From Diphasiastrum complanatum (lineage: Eukaryota; Streptophyta; Lycopodiopsida; Lycopodiales; Lycopodiaceae), in the NCBI GenBank assembly GCA_029204225.1, contig MU831949.1, forward strand, positions 1 through 21,000: DNA of 21,000 nucleotides. The letters run 5' to 3'. The notes below the pieces were generated by a model. It saw only the letters and a list, made by a program, of their open reading frames with translations. It ran no database searches and had not been told where the DNA came from. Position numbers and translations under genes: made by a program. Every line of letters starts with the position of its first letter. The stretch's first letter is position 1. Of the stretch, positions 12,634-20,310 are shown piece by piece.

Positions 12634-12979
12634 GGCCCATTCGAAGGCTCCAAGGGCACTGTGGGCTAAAGCAGTAGCTACAACCGCATACACCCAGAAC
12701 ATGACAAGTAAATCTGGTGTTCCTCACACGACACCACATGAGCTATGGTGGGGTAGAAAGCCCAACCTGTCTCACGTCAGAATATTTGGCTATGCAACAT
12801 ATGCACATATTCCTGATAAACTTTGCAAGAAGCTTGATGAGAAAGCCGAACAAGGATTTTTGGTAGGTTATGACAATAATTTGTCATACTACGGAATCTA
12901 CATGCTAGACACGAACATTGTGAAAACAGTGAGGGATGTCAAATTTGACGAGAGTAGGACAATGGCCAATGAAGACACT
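12634..12979 (+). repeat. Inverted duplication, right arm: the same segment reversed, inserted in Copia-2 integrase
   Basis: On the plus strand this reads GGCCCATTCGAAGGCTCC onward and aligns with the reverse complement of 12288-12622 over 334 bases with about 25 differences by hand count, including a perfectly matched run of more than 100 bases. The arms are separated by only 11 bases (12623-12633). The right arm keeps an open frame (12626-13024) with GFLVGYDNNLSYYGIYML and continues into MANEDT (to 12979), codons that the left arm lacks. Copia-2 integrase homology on the minus strand resumes at about 12980, right after the catalytic AERKNR. So the arm was copied from a fuller version of the segment, or the left arm later lost the codons. 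Confidence 0.9.
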
Positions 12980-13579
12980 ATTCTGTTCTTTCGTTCAGCA
13001 ACACCATTGTGTTGTGGTGTGTAGGCTGTAGTTCTTCTGTGAATGATGCCACGATCATTGTAGAAGTCAATAAAGTGATTCGAGATATATTCACCACCTC
13101 GATCTGTTCTGATTTGTTTCACCTTGCTGCCTGTGCATCTCTCAGTCCAATTCACATATTCTGTGAATTTGTCGAGTGCTTCAAATTTATTCTGAATAAA
13201 ATACACTCTGGCAAACTTGCTATAATCATCAATAAAGGTTATATAATATTATGAACCTCCTACTGAGATCACGTTGAATGGACCACAGATGTCAGAGTGC
13301 ACCAGCTCTAGAATCTTTGTCGTTTTGTAGGAGTCTTTGACGAATGGTGTGCGTGACATCTCGCCTTTCAAACATGCATCACAGGTGGCCGAATTGGTTG
13401 CATTTGAGATGCTGACCTCTTTTATTGCTCTATGATAACTTGTCTGGTAGAGTGCCATTGAGTTCATGTGGCAGAGTCTTCTATGCCACAAAGTGTCTGG
13501 CAAGTCGTCATGACTCTGGTGCACCTGATTTGCAAGTAGGCGTACCTTCAGATGATATAGGTTCTCTTTTCTTCTGCCT
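12898..13579 (-). pseudogene. Copia-2 integrase, N-terminal zinc finger and catalytic core
   Basis: Frame 13524-13249 carries the HHCC finger (His14 and His19 in LWHRRLCHMN, Cys48 and Cys51 in CDACLKG) and the first catalytic Asp in HSDICGP (residue 78). Frame 13206-12898 carries RTDRGGEY (Asp35) and GVAERKNR (Glu71, codon 12996-12994). All DDE residues are retained, unlike Copia-1. A stop/frameshift at about 13249-13206 separates the two parts. Homology ends abruptly after AERKNR at about 12980, where the inverted arm starts; residues after 12898-side of this point are not integrase. Integrase would insert cDNA into the host genome. Confidence 0.9.
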
Positions 13580-14199
13580 CAAGCAATCAGTGTGCTGGTG
13601 CTGGCATCAATCACGTTGCATGCTTCGTTAGAAAATGTCACACGCATCCCTGCATATGCTATTCTTGTTACAGAGAGCAAGTCTTGCTGCAGAGTTGACA
13701 CGAATAGAACGTCTTCGAGTCGTCTGTCTCTGTCATTGGTGTTGAGCCAGAGTGAACCAATATCGCTCACTTGATGTCTAGATCCATCTCCAAGAACTAT
13801 GAATCTTGAGGGATCTGCACTTCTGAAATCAGACATGATTCGTCTTGATGTCACGAAGTGCGAGGTGGCTCCCGAATCCAGGATCACCTTGTGCGTGTCA
13901 GACGTTGATGCTGCACACACATCTTCACAGATGTAGGCAGTCGAACAATTTTTATTCGTTCTTTCTTCGCCCATCTTTGAGCTCTCGGGCTCCTCGACAT
14001 AGGAAGAACTATTGTCGTTCTCCTGTTTGTTCCGTGCTGATCTGTTTCTTGGGTTTTGGCGGCAATCCATGGCTGCATGACCCTTCTTATGGCAATGGAT
14101 ACACTCAATCTTGGGGTTGAGCCAGCAGGTATCTACTGTATGCCCATCTCTTCTACATCTCGTGCAGGTCTTCTTGTCGGCATCTTGTCGTTTCGACAT
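13579..14199 (-). pseudogene. Copia-2 nucleocapsid knuckles and protease (206-codon frame)
   Basis: This minus frame begins with two canonical CCHC knuckles, CTRCRRDGHTVDTC (residues 12-25) and CIHCHKKGHAAMDC (33-46), then a Ser/Glu/Lys linker, then VILDSGATSHF with catalytic Asp108 (codon 13878-13876), FIVLGDGSRHQVSD, and LEDVLFVSTLQQDLLS. Two tandem knuckles are less usual than one for Copia. The protease active site is intact. The frame ends at a stop after TSTLIA (13579), and pre-integrase continues in another frame at 13524. Equivalent residues in Copia-1 have lost the first knuckle Cys and the active-site Gly. Confidence 0.92.
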
Positions 14200-14895
14200 T
14201 CCTTCGGTCTTTCAGTTGCTTTTGCTGGTCCCCTTTGCTTGCTGGTCATGGTCCTGCCTCTGATTCGACTCCCTCTTAGGCTTGAACTGTTTCTTTGATT
14301 TTTCTTTGTAGCCGTAGAGTGTCTGGTCAGAACCATCTTTGTGATCAAGATGCTCTCTGGCCTCGACAGGTTCATGATAGGATCTTTCAGGGTTCGTGTC
14401 ATCTAGAAAGATCTGGATAAGGCTCTAGCAAATATGTGAGCTACTTCTCAGCTGATACTGCATTCTCTGATCCTGAGTTGTGTAGTGATAGAAACAGATC
14501 CTTCATCTTTCTCATGAAAGAGGTGAGGTCTTTTCCATCCCATTGCAGATTCATCAACTGATCTTCCAGCATCATATTCTGACTTCTTGATTTCATTTGA
14601 AATCTTGTGAGCAGTGTATTCCACATCTCCTTAGCTTTGGAGAGTGTAGCCAGTCAAGTGTAAGGCTATCTTCGATGGAAGATGATAGCAAGGCTACTGC
14701 CTTGTCGTTTTTCTCCCTCCATTTACGTAGCTCTTTGCTTGTTGTCGTAGGCATTTCTTCTGCGCCATCCACCCAGGGGAAGAGTCCTTCGCCCTTGAGT
14801 ATCAAAGATGTCTTAACTTTCCAGGCTAGAAAGTTAGATCTTGAAGAATTAAATATAGTGCAGATCTTGTTCTGCATGCTGCTGATTGAAACCAT
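14199..14895 (-). pseudogene. Copia-2 gag N-terminal and central part, frame-shifted
   Basis: From ATG at 14895-14893: MVSISSMQNKICTIFNSS, then SNFLAWKVKTSLILKGEG, PWVDGAEEMPTTTSKELRKW. A frameshift near 14650-14640 moves gag to the frame 14626-14441 (LEDQLMNLQWDGKDLTSFMR). A stop follows, then in another frame DDTNPERSYHEPVEAREH (from about 14404), followed by a Lys/Gln-rich tail ending at a TGA near 14210, just before the knuckle frame. The start ATG is chosen because it lies about 100 bases after the primer site and aligns with the first gag residues of Copia-1. Gag is broken at least three times. Confidence 0.85.
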
Positions 14896-14993
14896 TGCTT
14901 CTTAAAGTCTATTTTTCTTGTCATTTGGTTGATTGTCTGAATGCTTGGCCTCTTGGATCTGCTAGCTTCTCGGCTATGTCAGAATATGACAGG

Positions 14994-15007
14994 TGGCTCT
15001 GATACCA
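14994..15007 (-). other. Copia-2 primer-binding site, initiator Met-tRNA type
   Basis: On the element strand TGGTATCAGAGCCA is complementary to the 3' end of plant initiator Met-tRNA over 14 bases. It sits one base after the LTR end (CTCTTCA), the usual spacing for plant Copia. A second, 12-base match lies inside the LTR at 15028-15039. Confidence 0.93.
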
Positions 15008-15008
15008 C

Positions 15009-15843
15009 TGAAGAGAATCGAGTCAACGCTCTGATACCACTGATGAGAATCGTGAGAAAAAAAATTCACGAAACATTCGCGACTCTCCTTCGAGATTCGG
15101 ATGGAGTTCAGATGCGTTCGCTGAACACTGCTAGCTGAAACACTCCTACAATCCTCCAGAGGGTAGTCAGGTACTACTGATCTACGTTCATAAAATTAAT
15201 ATAGCATTCGACCTCATTTCAACTAAGGTGCGGAATTAAAAGGGAACAAGAAAACTCAGACATATTATAATAAACAACATAAGCATTCAACATTCAAGAT
15301 CAGACACGACCAGAAAATAATCTATATTCATTTTCTTTGGTTTCTTTAGGGCACTGCATGCGAATTCATGCAGTGCGTTGGCATGAGAGAAGCACGGTTT
15401 TCTCACAAGTAGTAGTCTCGCGTTACTAGCGGACAATCGGATCTTCTGTTTATAGACAGAATTGTCTTCTCGCATGCAAGCGGAGCTTCTATCTATGTTC
15501 GTCTTCTGCTTACTAGCATCAGACTCCTTCTTGTTCTTTTTTTTCTTACTTTTTGGTTACACACTGTGTATCCTATTGATATATGTCAAGTATTAATCAG
15601 TAAGTACAGTCTCTCTATGCAAATCTAAGACTAGAGTGATTAACCATCTACAACTAACCAGAGAATTACAAGAGTGGCAGTTTAGCCACGACCTAGAGAG
15701 TATCTGCTGACATCATGCCATCAAGTTAGATCTCTGTACTTCTGGCACTTGCGTGATCTCTGGTGGTACTCCTTGGAGCGTGAGGACAGAACACGTTTTG
15801 TTTTCACTGTTGGTTTCATTTACCTCGTTTGCCTTTCTCTCGT
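15009..15843 (-). repeat. Copia-2 5' LTR, outer end apparently truncated
   Basis: Direct repeat partner of 9555-10380. The inner boundary is fixed by the CA end at 15010-15009 (element strand) next to the primer site. At the outer side, similarity to the 3' LTR stops at 15843 (CTCTCGTAT) and Copia-1 codons (GTAGGATATGAC) begin at once. If the LTR really begins at the position equivalent to 10560, about 170-180 bases of U3 plus the target duplication were lost here. The inverted repeat GCACTGCATG/CATGCAGTGC is conserved at 15351-15376 although its loop has changed. Confidence 0.85.
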
Positions 15844-16104
15844 ATGTAGGATATGACATTCATTCATCATACTATAGGATTTATGTGCCAGAGACTAATC
15901 AAGTAAAGACTATCAAAGATGTCAGATTCGATAAAACAAGAATAATGGCTAATGAAGATTCAGTTGGCTACGAGATTCTTGGCAAGCAGTACTACAACCT
16001 ACCAACATCGACAGAGGGAGTGGACTTTGAGCATTCGAATGGAGATGTTCGAATTTCAGATGAATTGAGTGACAATTCAGAAGATGAGCAGCCTGACATG
16101 TAGC
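15844..16104 (+). pseudogene. Copia-1 integrase C-terminal/linker segment (right piece)
   Basis: Directly after the Copia-2 LTR the plus frame reads VGYDIHSSYYRIYVP, VKTIKDVRFDKTRIMANEDS and then an acidic linker ending SEDEQPDM before TAG at 16102-16104. This continues the integrase segment that stops at 9554, and aligns with the same segment in both arms of the Copia-2 inverted duplication. It shows that relatives carry Met-Ala-Asn-Glu-Asp here, which the Copia-2 left arm lacks. Confidence 0.88.
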
Positions 16105-16194
16105 CTGTACCCAACATTTATGGATCAAACAGTCTGCCATACAATGGTACAAGAAAAAGGATCAAGCTCTAAGATCCTTAGGTATCTCTCACCC
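16105..16194 (+). pseudogene. Copia-1 reverse transcriptase scrap after an internal deletion
   Basis: After the linker the sequence jumps to IYGS, then, one base out of frame, QSAIQWYKKKDQALRSLG, corresponding to [23 protein letters not shown] of Copia-2 RT. The RT N-terminal half (several hundred bases in Copia-2) is missing between 16104 and about 16110, so Copia-1 carries an internal deletion. The homology ends at about 16185, where the Gypsy LTR starts. Confidence 0.8.
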
Positions 16195-17256
16195 ATGACC
16201 GAGGAGGTCTCAAAAGGAAGAGAGCAGAAGAAGCTGAGAGCCGAGGATGAGAGCCGAGGATTACTAGCTAGGATGATAGTTATTTTCTATGTGAGCCTAC
16301 ATGGTGTATCCCAGAGAAGGAACAGCCATGTAGGAGCTAGTAATATTTCCTAGGCAATGTAAATAAGTGTAGACCCCCTTAAATAATTTAGAGTGAGCCA
16401 CCTTTTGATGGGGACCTCTAGTGGAAGGAATTTTTCCACTTGAAATTTGTAAGTTAGTGGAATTGCCACTTGAGCTCCACTTGAGCAGCCCTCTTGCTTA
16501 TTTAAGGGCCCCCCTCTCTTGTGAGGGAGCTTTGATTGTATTGTCATTTCTCTTTAAATAAAGAAGATGTTTCACGAGTTCTTGGCAATTGTGAAGCTCC
16601 TTGTTCATGGCGATCTTCTTGAGTGAAATTCCTATGAGCACATTCTGATTTCTTTTGTGATTGTGGATTAATTAGATCTCTTGCTTACTTTCTTGCTTTG
16701 TGGAATGTAGATGTGAAGTAACTTCCTTGTTTCTTGATTTTGTAGTTTTAGCATGTAGGTAAACTATAGAGACTGAGATTGTGGATCTGATTTTGCATAT
16801 TCATAACAATCATGTCCTTGATTGTTCTTGGGTATTCCAAGCATCAAGAAATGGGCGTTTCCTGATTCTTGGGCTGCTGGAATGTTGTTAGGTAGTTAGC
16901 TTTCTTGTTTCTTGTTCTTGATTGAGTAGCTTAATCTTGTTATTGCATTTTCCCTGATTTCCTAAGATAGTTTGGTAGATAGATTGTAAATTTGCTCCCT
17001 GTTTCGAACGTGGATCTAAGATTGAGCTAGGATTGGTTGCATGGCTTGTAAATGCATGTAGTTGAGTGAACGTAACCGTTTCATCCCCACTGACAGGATG
17101 GGAATACACGTTGTAATTTGATTAATACTTCTGCCTAGAAACCGTTCTAAACAAGAAGATTTAACTATAAAGAACTGTAACCATTGGAAGTAACAAAGAG
17201 AATAAGAAGAACAAAAAAAACACCATGTTCATAGATTCGGCTGGAATCTGTGAACA
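16195..17256 (+). repeat. Gypsy 5' LTR (about 1.06 kb; left boundary tentative)
   Basis: The right end is firm: ...TGTGAACA at 17249-17256, then two bases and the primer site. The left end is placed at TGACCGAGG (16195) because Copia-1 RT homology stops at about 16185 and LTRs start with TG; a few bases either way is possible. TATTTAA at 16499-16505 is a good TATA box and AATAAA at 16557-16562 a poly(A) signal. TGAGAGCCGAGGA is repeated in tandem at 16235-16260, and CCACTTGA recurs three times at about 16437-16486. No coding frame of note. The second LTR needed to confirm the boundary is outside the window. Confidence 0.78.
16499..16562 (+). promoter_or_regulatory. Gypsy LTR core promoter and poly(A) signal
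   Basis: TATTTAA (16499-16505) is followed about 50 bases later by AATAAA (16557-16562). The sequence between contains a short GC hairpin-capable segment (CCCTCTC-TT-GTGAGGG). Transcription would start about 30 bases after the TATA box. The closeness of the poly(A) signal to the expected start is normal for an R region. Confidence 0.65.
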
Positions 17257-17300
17257 TTTGGCGCCATTGCTGGGGAATCTGTGAACATTTGGCACCATTT
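17243..17300 (+). repeat. 31-base tandem duplication across the Gypsy LTR/primer-site junction
   Basis: GGAATCTGTGAACATTTGGC at 17243-17262 recurs at 17274-17293, and the copies continue as GCCATTGC against ACCATTTC. Each unit thus contains the LTR terminus, the two spacer bases and the start of the primer site. Only the first carries the full 18-base primer match. Confidence 0.9.
17259..17276 (+). other. Gypsy primer-binding site, tRNA-Asp type
   Basis: TGGCGCCATTGCTGGGGA matches the complement of the 3' end of plant tRNA-Asp(GTC), as recalled, at 16 of 18 positions; the two differences are transitions. It begins two bases after the LTR end. A shortened copy, TGGCACCATT, follows at 17290-17299 as part of a 31-base tandem duplication. 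Confidence 0.85.
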
Positions 17301-18417
17301 CCACTGCTACACAGACACTTATCAACGTCAAAACTTTTTGATCTGTGCTGCCAAACCATCGCTCTGAAGTCTCACACACGCATCATTACCGAGCTCATCA
17401 CTTTGGTCTCGACTAACGTACAGCTCCGTTTTTTACCGAGGCTTCACGCTCCTTACCTAGCCGAGCTCCATGACTCTTGTCTGGACCGGACGAACACTTG
17501 TTTCATTCACCTATTGAAACTACACACTCACTCTCGACCGAATCACTACTCGCAATATCTTGCCAAGTCCTGAGTTAAACCTCAATCGATGCTCATTGAT
17601 CAGATCTCACCCAAGCCTTTCAGTTGACTTCTCGACCAAAGACCTTCTGTCGCTTCTCAACTGATGCCTTTCAGTTCCATCTCAACTGGAAGTTTTCTAT
17701 CAAATCTCGACCAGAGACATCCTCTCAAATCTCGACCGAAGGTTCCTCTCAAAACTCTACCTAAGGCATTCTTGTCAAAACCCGATCGAAGGCATTTCTC
17801 TCAAATCTCGACCGGAGACATCCTCTCAGATCTCGACCGAAGGCTTCATCTCAAAACTTAACCAAAGGCATTCCTGTCAAAACTTGACCGAAGGCATTCC
17901 TCTCAAATCTTGACCGAAGCTTTATATCAGATCTCAACCAAAGCTTTCTATAAGATCTCAACTGGAGGCTTTTGGTTAGATCTCAACCAGAGCCTTCCGT
18001 CTTGATCTCGATCGAAGCATTCTGTTGGATCTCGATGAAGCATTCTGTTGGATCTCGACCGACACATTCTATTGGATCTCAACCGAAGTACTCTATTAGA
18101 TCTCGACCGAAGTACTCTATCAGATCTCAACCGAACTGTTCTATCAACTCTCAACCAAGAGCTTCGACTTCCAACATGAACCAGGTCAACTTCCAGACAA
18201 AGTCAACTTTCCTCTTTGACTAGGTCTCAATGTATGCCGAATACCACAGTTCTTTCCAAATTTATTGCAAAACCCTAACACCAAAAAACCAAACAAACTG
18301 TGCCATTTGGACACCCCACATTATTAGTCTTTGACTAATATTTAAAAAAAAAAACAATCAAGTTATCAAGAGTCCAAGAGGCCTACTTACCCAATCCTAA
18401 GGTACTCTAGGGTTGTT
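17301..18417 (+). other. Gypsy non-coding leader
   Basis: The 1.1 kb between primer site and gag contains no gene. The first 300 bases are unique and C/T-rich; the middle is the minisatellite; the last 250 bases (after about 18170) are AT-rich with an A-run at 18342-18353, leading to the gag ATG at 18418. Confidence 0.7.
17610..18165 (+). repeat. Minisatellite in the Gypsy leader, ~25-27 bp units, with a ~101 bp higher-order period
   Basis: Roughly twenty degenerate units built on ATCTCGACCGAAGGCATTC fill the leader between primer site and gag. A four-unit higher-order repeat is clear: 17701-17801 and 17802-17903 align unit by unit with few changes, and the next block starts at 17904. From about 18010 a second unit type (TTCTGTTGGATCTCGAC / TACTCTATTAGATCTCGACC) takes over. 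Apparent frames here (17664-17861 plus, 17948-18154 minus) are translations of the repeat and not genes. Confidence 0.9.
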
Positions 18418-19366
18418 ATGGATCGTCCTTATGATCCAAATTCCACAGATGACTATCCACCAGAGATGGTCTCTCCATCTATTGAACATGCTCAATTCAA
18501 TAGATATTCTAGGATGAAATCCCAAGTCCAAGAGCCGTCAATTAACCCACTTGACAGATGGGAACCCATGTGTTTTGAAACTCCATACGATCAACCACAT
18601 TTTCATGCTGTAGGATCTTCACATACACGAGCTCACTTAAACGATGCTTTTGCAAATAATGTTCCGTGCACTGACAAATGTACTCCCAAGTTAAATTTAC
18701 CTAAGTACGACGACAACACCGACCCTCAAAGATCTCTTTAAGTCTTTGAGAACGCATGTGATGTCTATGGCGAGACATCACCAGAAGCCATGGTTCAGCT
18801 CTTCTCAATGACCATGGTCGATCGAACACGAAAATGGTTTTTTAACCTTGATTATGAGGATAAACGAGACTGGTCACTCTTGAAGGAAGCGTTTATCAAA
18901 AGATTCAAGCCATTTCATTTTATTAGAAGTCCTTTTGTCAAGTTGAGTAATATCAAAATGACAAAACATGAGAAAGTACGTGACTACATAGAAAGATTTA
19001 AAAGATTAGAAATCCGGTACAAGAACAACCAACCGAATCTATGCTCATCATTTGGTTTCCTGTTGGACTCCCACAATGGATACGACGTGAATTTTGCTCC
19101 AATGATGAATATACATCATTGAAACAAGCCATGTCTGATGCCATTCGAGAAGAAGATGAAGGATCAGATGTCGATGAGCCACGTGAATGGAGAGCACATC
19201 GTGACCAAATGAGAAAACACGAGAACAATTATGAAAAACACAAATGGAGTTGCTTAATCAGCAACATCAGCAGCAGATGGAGAAACTCACGAAAGAGTTT
19301 CAAAACATTCTTAAGTCTATTCAGAGTTCGATGCCAGGTCAGTTACCCAGGCCAAATCCACCATAG
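18418..19366 (+). pseudogene. Gypsy gag (Retrotrans_gag-type capsid), broken
   Basis: From ATG 18418: MDRPYDPNSTDDYPPEM, then PKLNLPKYDDNTDPQRSL, stop TAA 18739-18741, and onward in the same frame VFENACDVYGETSPEAMVQL, FSMTMVDRTRKWFFNLDYED, DWSLLKEAFIKRFKP. This is the Retrotrans_gag pattern (P-x-Y-D-x-x-x-DP, then a Met/Ala-rich helix, then A/RxWF and W-x-x-L-x-x-x-F-x-x-x-F). At about 19035 homology moves to another frame (LIIWFPVGLPQWIRREFCSN to about 19240), then to a third (MELLNQQHQQQMEKLTKEF from 19244, a Gln-rich coiled-coil-like stretch, TAG at 19364-19366). Gag would form the particle. ATG chosen because it begins the conserved frame after an A-rich leader; an upstream in-frame start was not seen. 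Confidence 0.83.
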
Positions 19367-20310
19367 ACGAGAGAATACATGGTGCCCTCATTGTCGAGGT
19401 GCACACATTGGCAATGAGTGCCCTTCATACCAACCGGTCCCAGATACTTCATTGATCAAATGCGACATCTACAACTTAATGGGTCATACTTCACTCTATT
19501 GCTATTATAACCCGACGAACCAGCCTCACAACCAGTCAAGGGGACATTATCAACCTCCTCGACACCAATTTGTTTCACAAAACCAAAATCAGCACTATCC
19601 ATCACGAAACAACCAAGTCCATATACAAGAGTTTCCCAGACAATCTAGACATGAACCTCAACCACAACTGGTGCTTTTAGGACCACCTCCAAGGGGACAA
19701 CCTAATCTAGGAGCACAAAAACATAGACACCCTCAAGAATCTGCACAAACACACATCTTGTAGAAAACTCCTACGATCACTCATATCATCACAATACAAC
19801 ACTTCATCTACTAGTTCTCAACAATATCCAACCAACAACTCATGCTCGTGCAAACGGGATGATTATTCCACACCACCGAAAAATCCAGCACAACTAGTTA
19901 TCCAAGATGGTTATGCTATTGCCACAGGGCCAATGAGCAACCGCTGTTTTATTTGTGGCGAAACTGGCCACTTCATGATTGACTGTAAAGCTAAGAACCA
20001 ATACCATGCAGAGTGTCCAAACTGTGTTCACAAACACAATTTTAAAGACTGTCCTAAACAACCTAACAAGATCCTTCCAGCATGTCATATATCATCCGAA
20101 CCAGTTAGAGTTCTCACTAGAGCAGATTGCCAAGACCAAGAACAACAACAACACAATGCTAAATCAATTGACCCACATGGAAGCCAATTGACAGCTTCCA
20201 CATTACGCAAAGACTACCCAGACCCAAACGTGGAACAAAGGCAGTACAATGAATTTAGAGATGAGTTTATGCGAGAGGAGGAACATATGGAAAGTTTGTT
20301 ATCTGTTTAG
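19367..20310 (+). pseudogene. Gypsy nucleocapsid region with four Cys/His knuckles
   Basis: In frame 3: CPHCRGAHIGNEC at about 19383-19421 (C-x2-C-x3-H-x4-C) and CDIYNLMGHTSLYC at about 19464-19505 (second Cys replaced by Tyr), followed by a Gln/Pro/His-rich, RNA-binding-like stretch to the TAG at 19763. In frame 1: CFICGETGHFMIDC at about 19945-19986 (canonical C-x2-C-x4-H-x4-C) and CPNCVHKHNFKDC at about 20014-20052 (x3 spacing). The frame goes on to a charged region and ends at 20308-20310. Two knuckle pairs, each mixing x3 and x4 spacing, look like a duplicated two-finger module. These would package the element RNA. Confidence 0.8.

Larger units (their letters stand above)
9555..15843 (-). 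mobile_element. Copia-2: Ty1/Copia element with two LTRs, nested in Copia-1 in opposite orientation
   Basis: Reading down the minus strand: 5' LTR (15843-15009), initiator-Met primer site (15007-14994), gag, protease, integrase, RT with YVDD, RNase H, 3' LTR (down to 9555). Order PR-IN-RT-RH is diagnostic of Copia. I hand-aligned about 825 positions of the two LTRs and counted about 55 substitutions, mostly transitions, plus small indels (roughly 93% identity), so insertion was not recent. The flanks join Copia-1 integrase codons on both sides, which fixes the insertion site. No target-site duplication is seen because the outer end of the 5' LTR appears deleted. All genes are frame-broken, and an inverted duplication interrupts integrase. 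Confidence 0.92.
7372..16194 (+). mobile_element. Copia-1: degenerate Ty1/Copia element, split by Copia-2 (9555-15843)
   Basis: Two plus-strand pieces (7372-9554 and 15844-16194) together give gag, protease, GAG-pre-integrase, integrase, the integrase-RT linker and a scrap of RT in Copia order. The left piece ends in the integrase C-terminal segment DKLQKKLEK and the right piece resumes at VGYDIHSSYYRIY, the next residues in relatives, so the split is an insertion and not two separate elements. It is the same family as Copia-2: gag, zinc knuckles, protease and integrase align residue by residue with few gaps. The 3' part is missing after RT codons at about 16185, where the Gypsy LTR begins. 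Confidence 0.88.

Noticed and set aside
12626-13024. A separate plus-strand integrase-like gene of 132 codons
   Set aside because: It is the right arm of the inverted duplication followed by antisense Copia-2 integrase; not an independent gene.
14133-14402. 89-codon minus ORF as gag
   Set aside because: Arg/Thr-rich shadow frame; the gag-homologous frame (DDTNPERSYHEPVEAREH) is a different register over the same bases.
16888-17379. Minus-strand ORFs of 60-73 codons in the Gypsy LTR
   Set aside because: Within LTR and primer-site sequence, no domain, antisense to the element.
17701-17915. A CRISPR array
   Set aside because: Units are degenerate, contiguous and without unique spacers of constant length, and the context is a plant Gypsy leader.
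17664-18223. Repetitive ORFs of 65-83 codons on both strands
   Set aside because: They are translations of the leader minisatellite.
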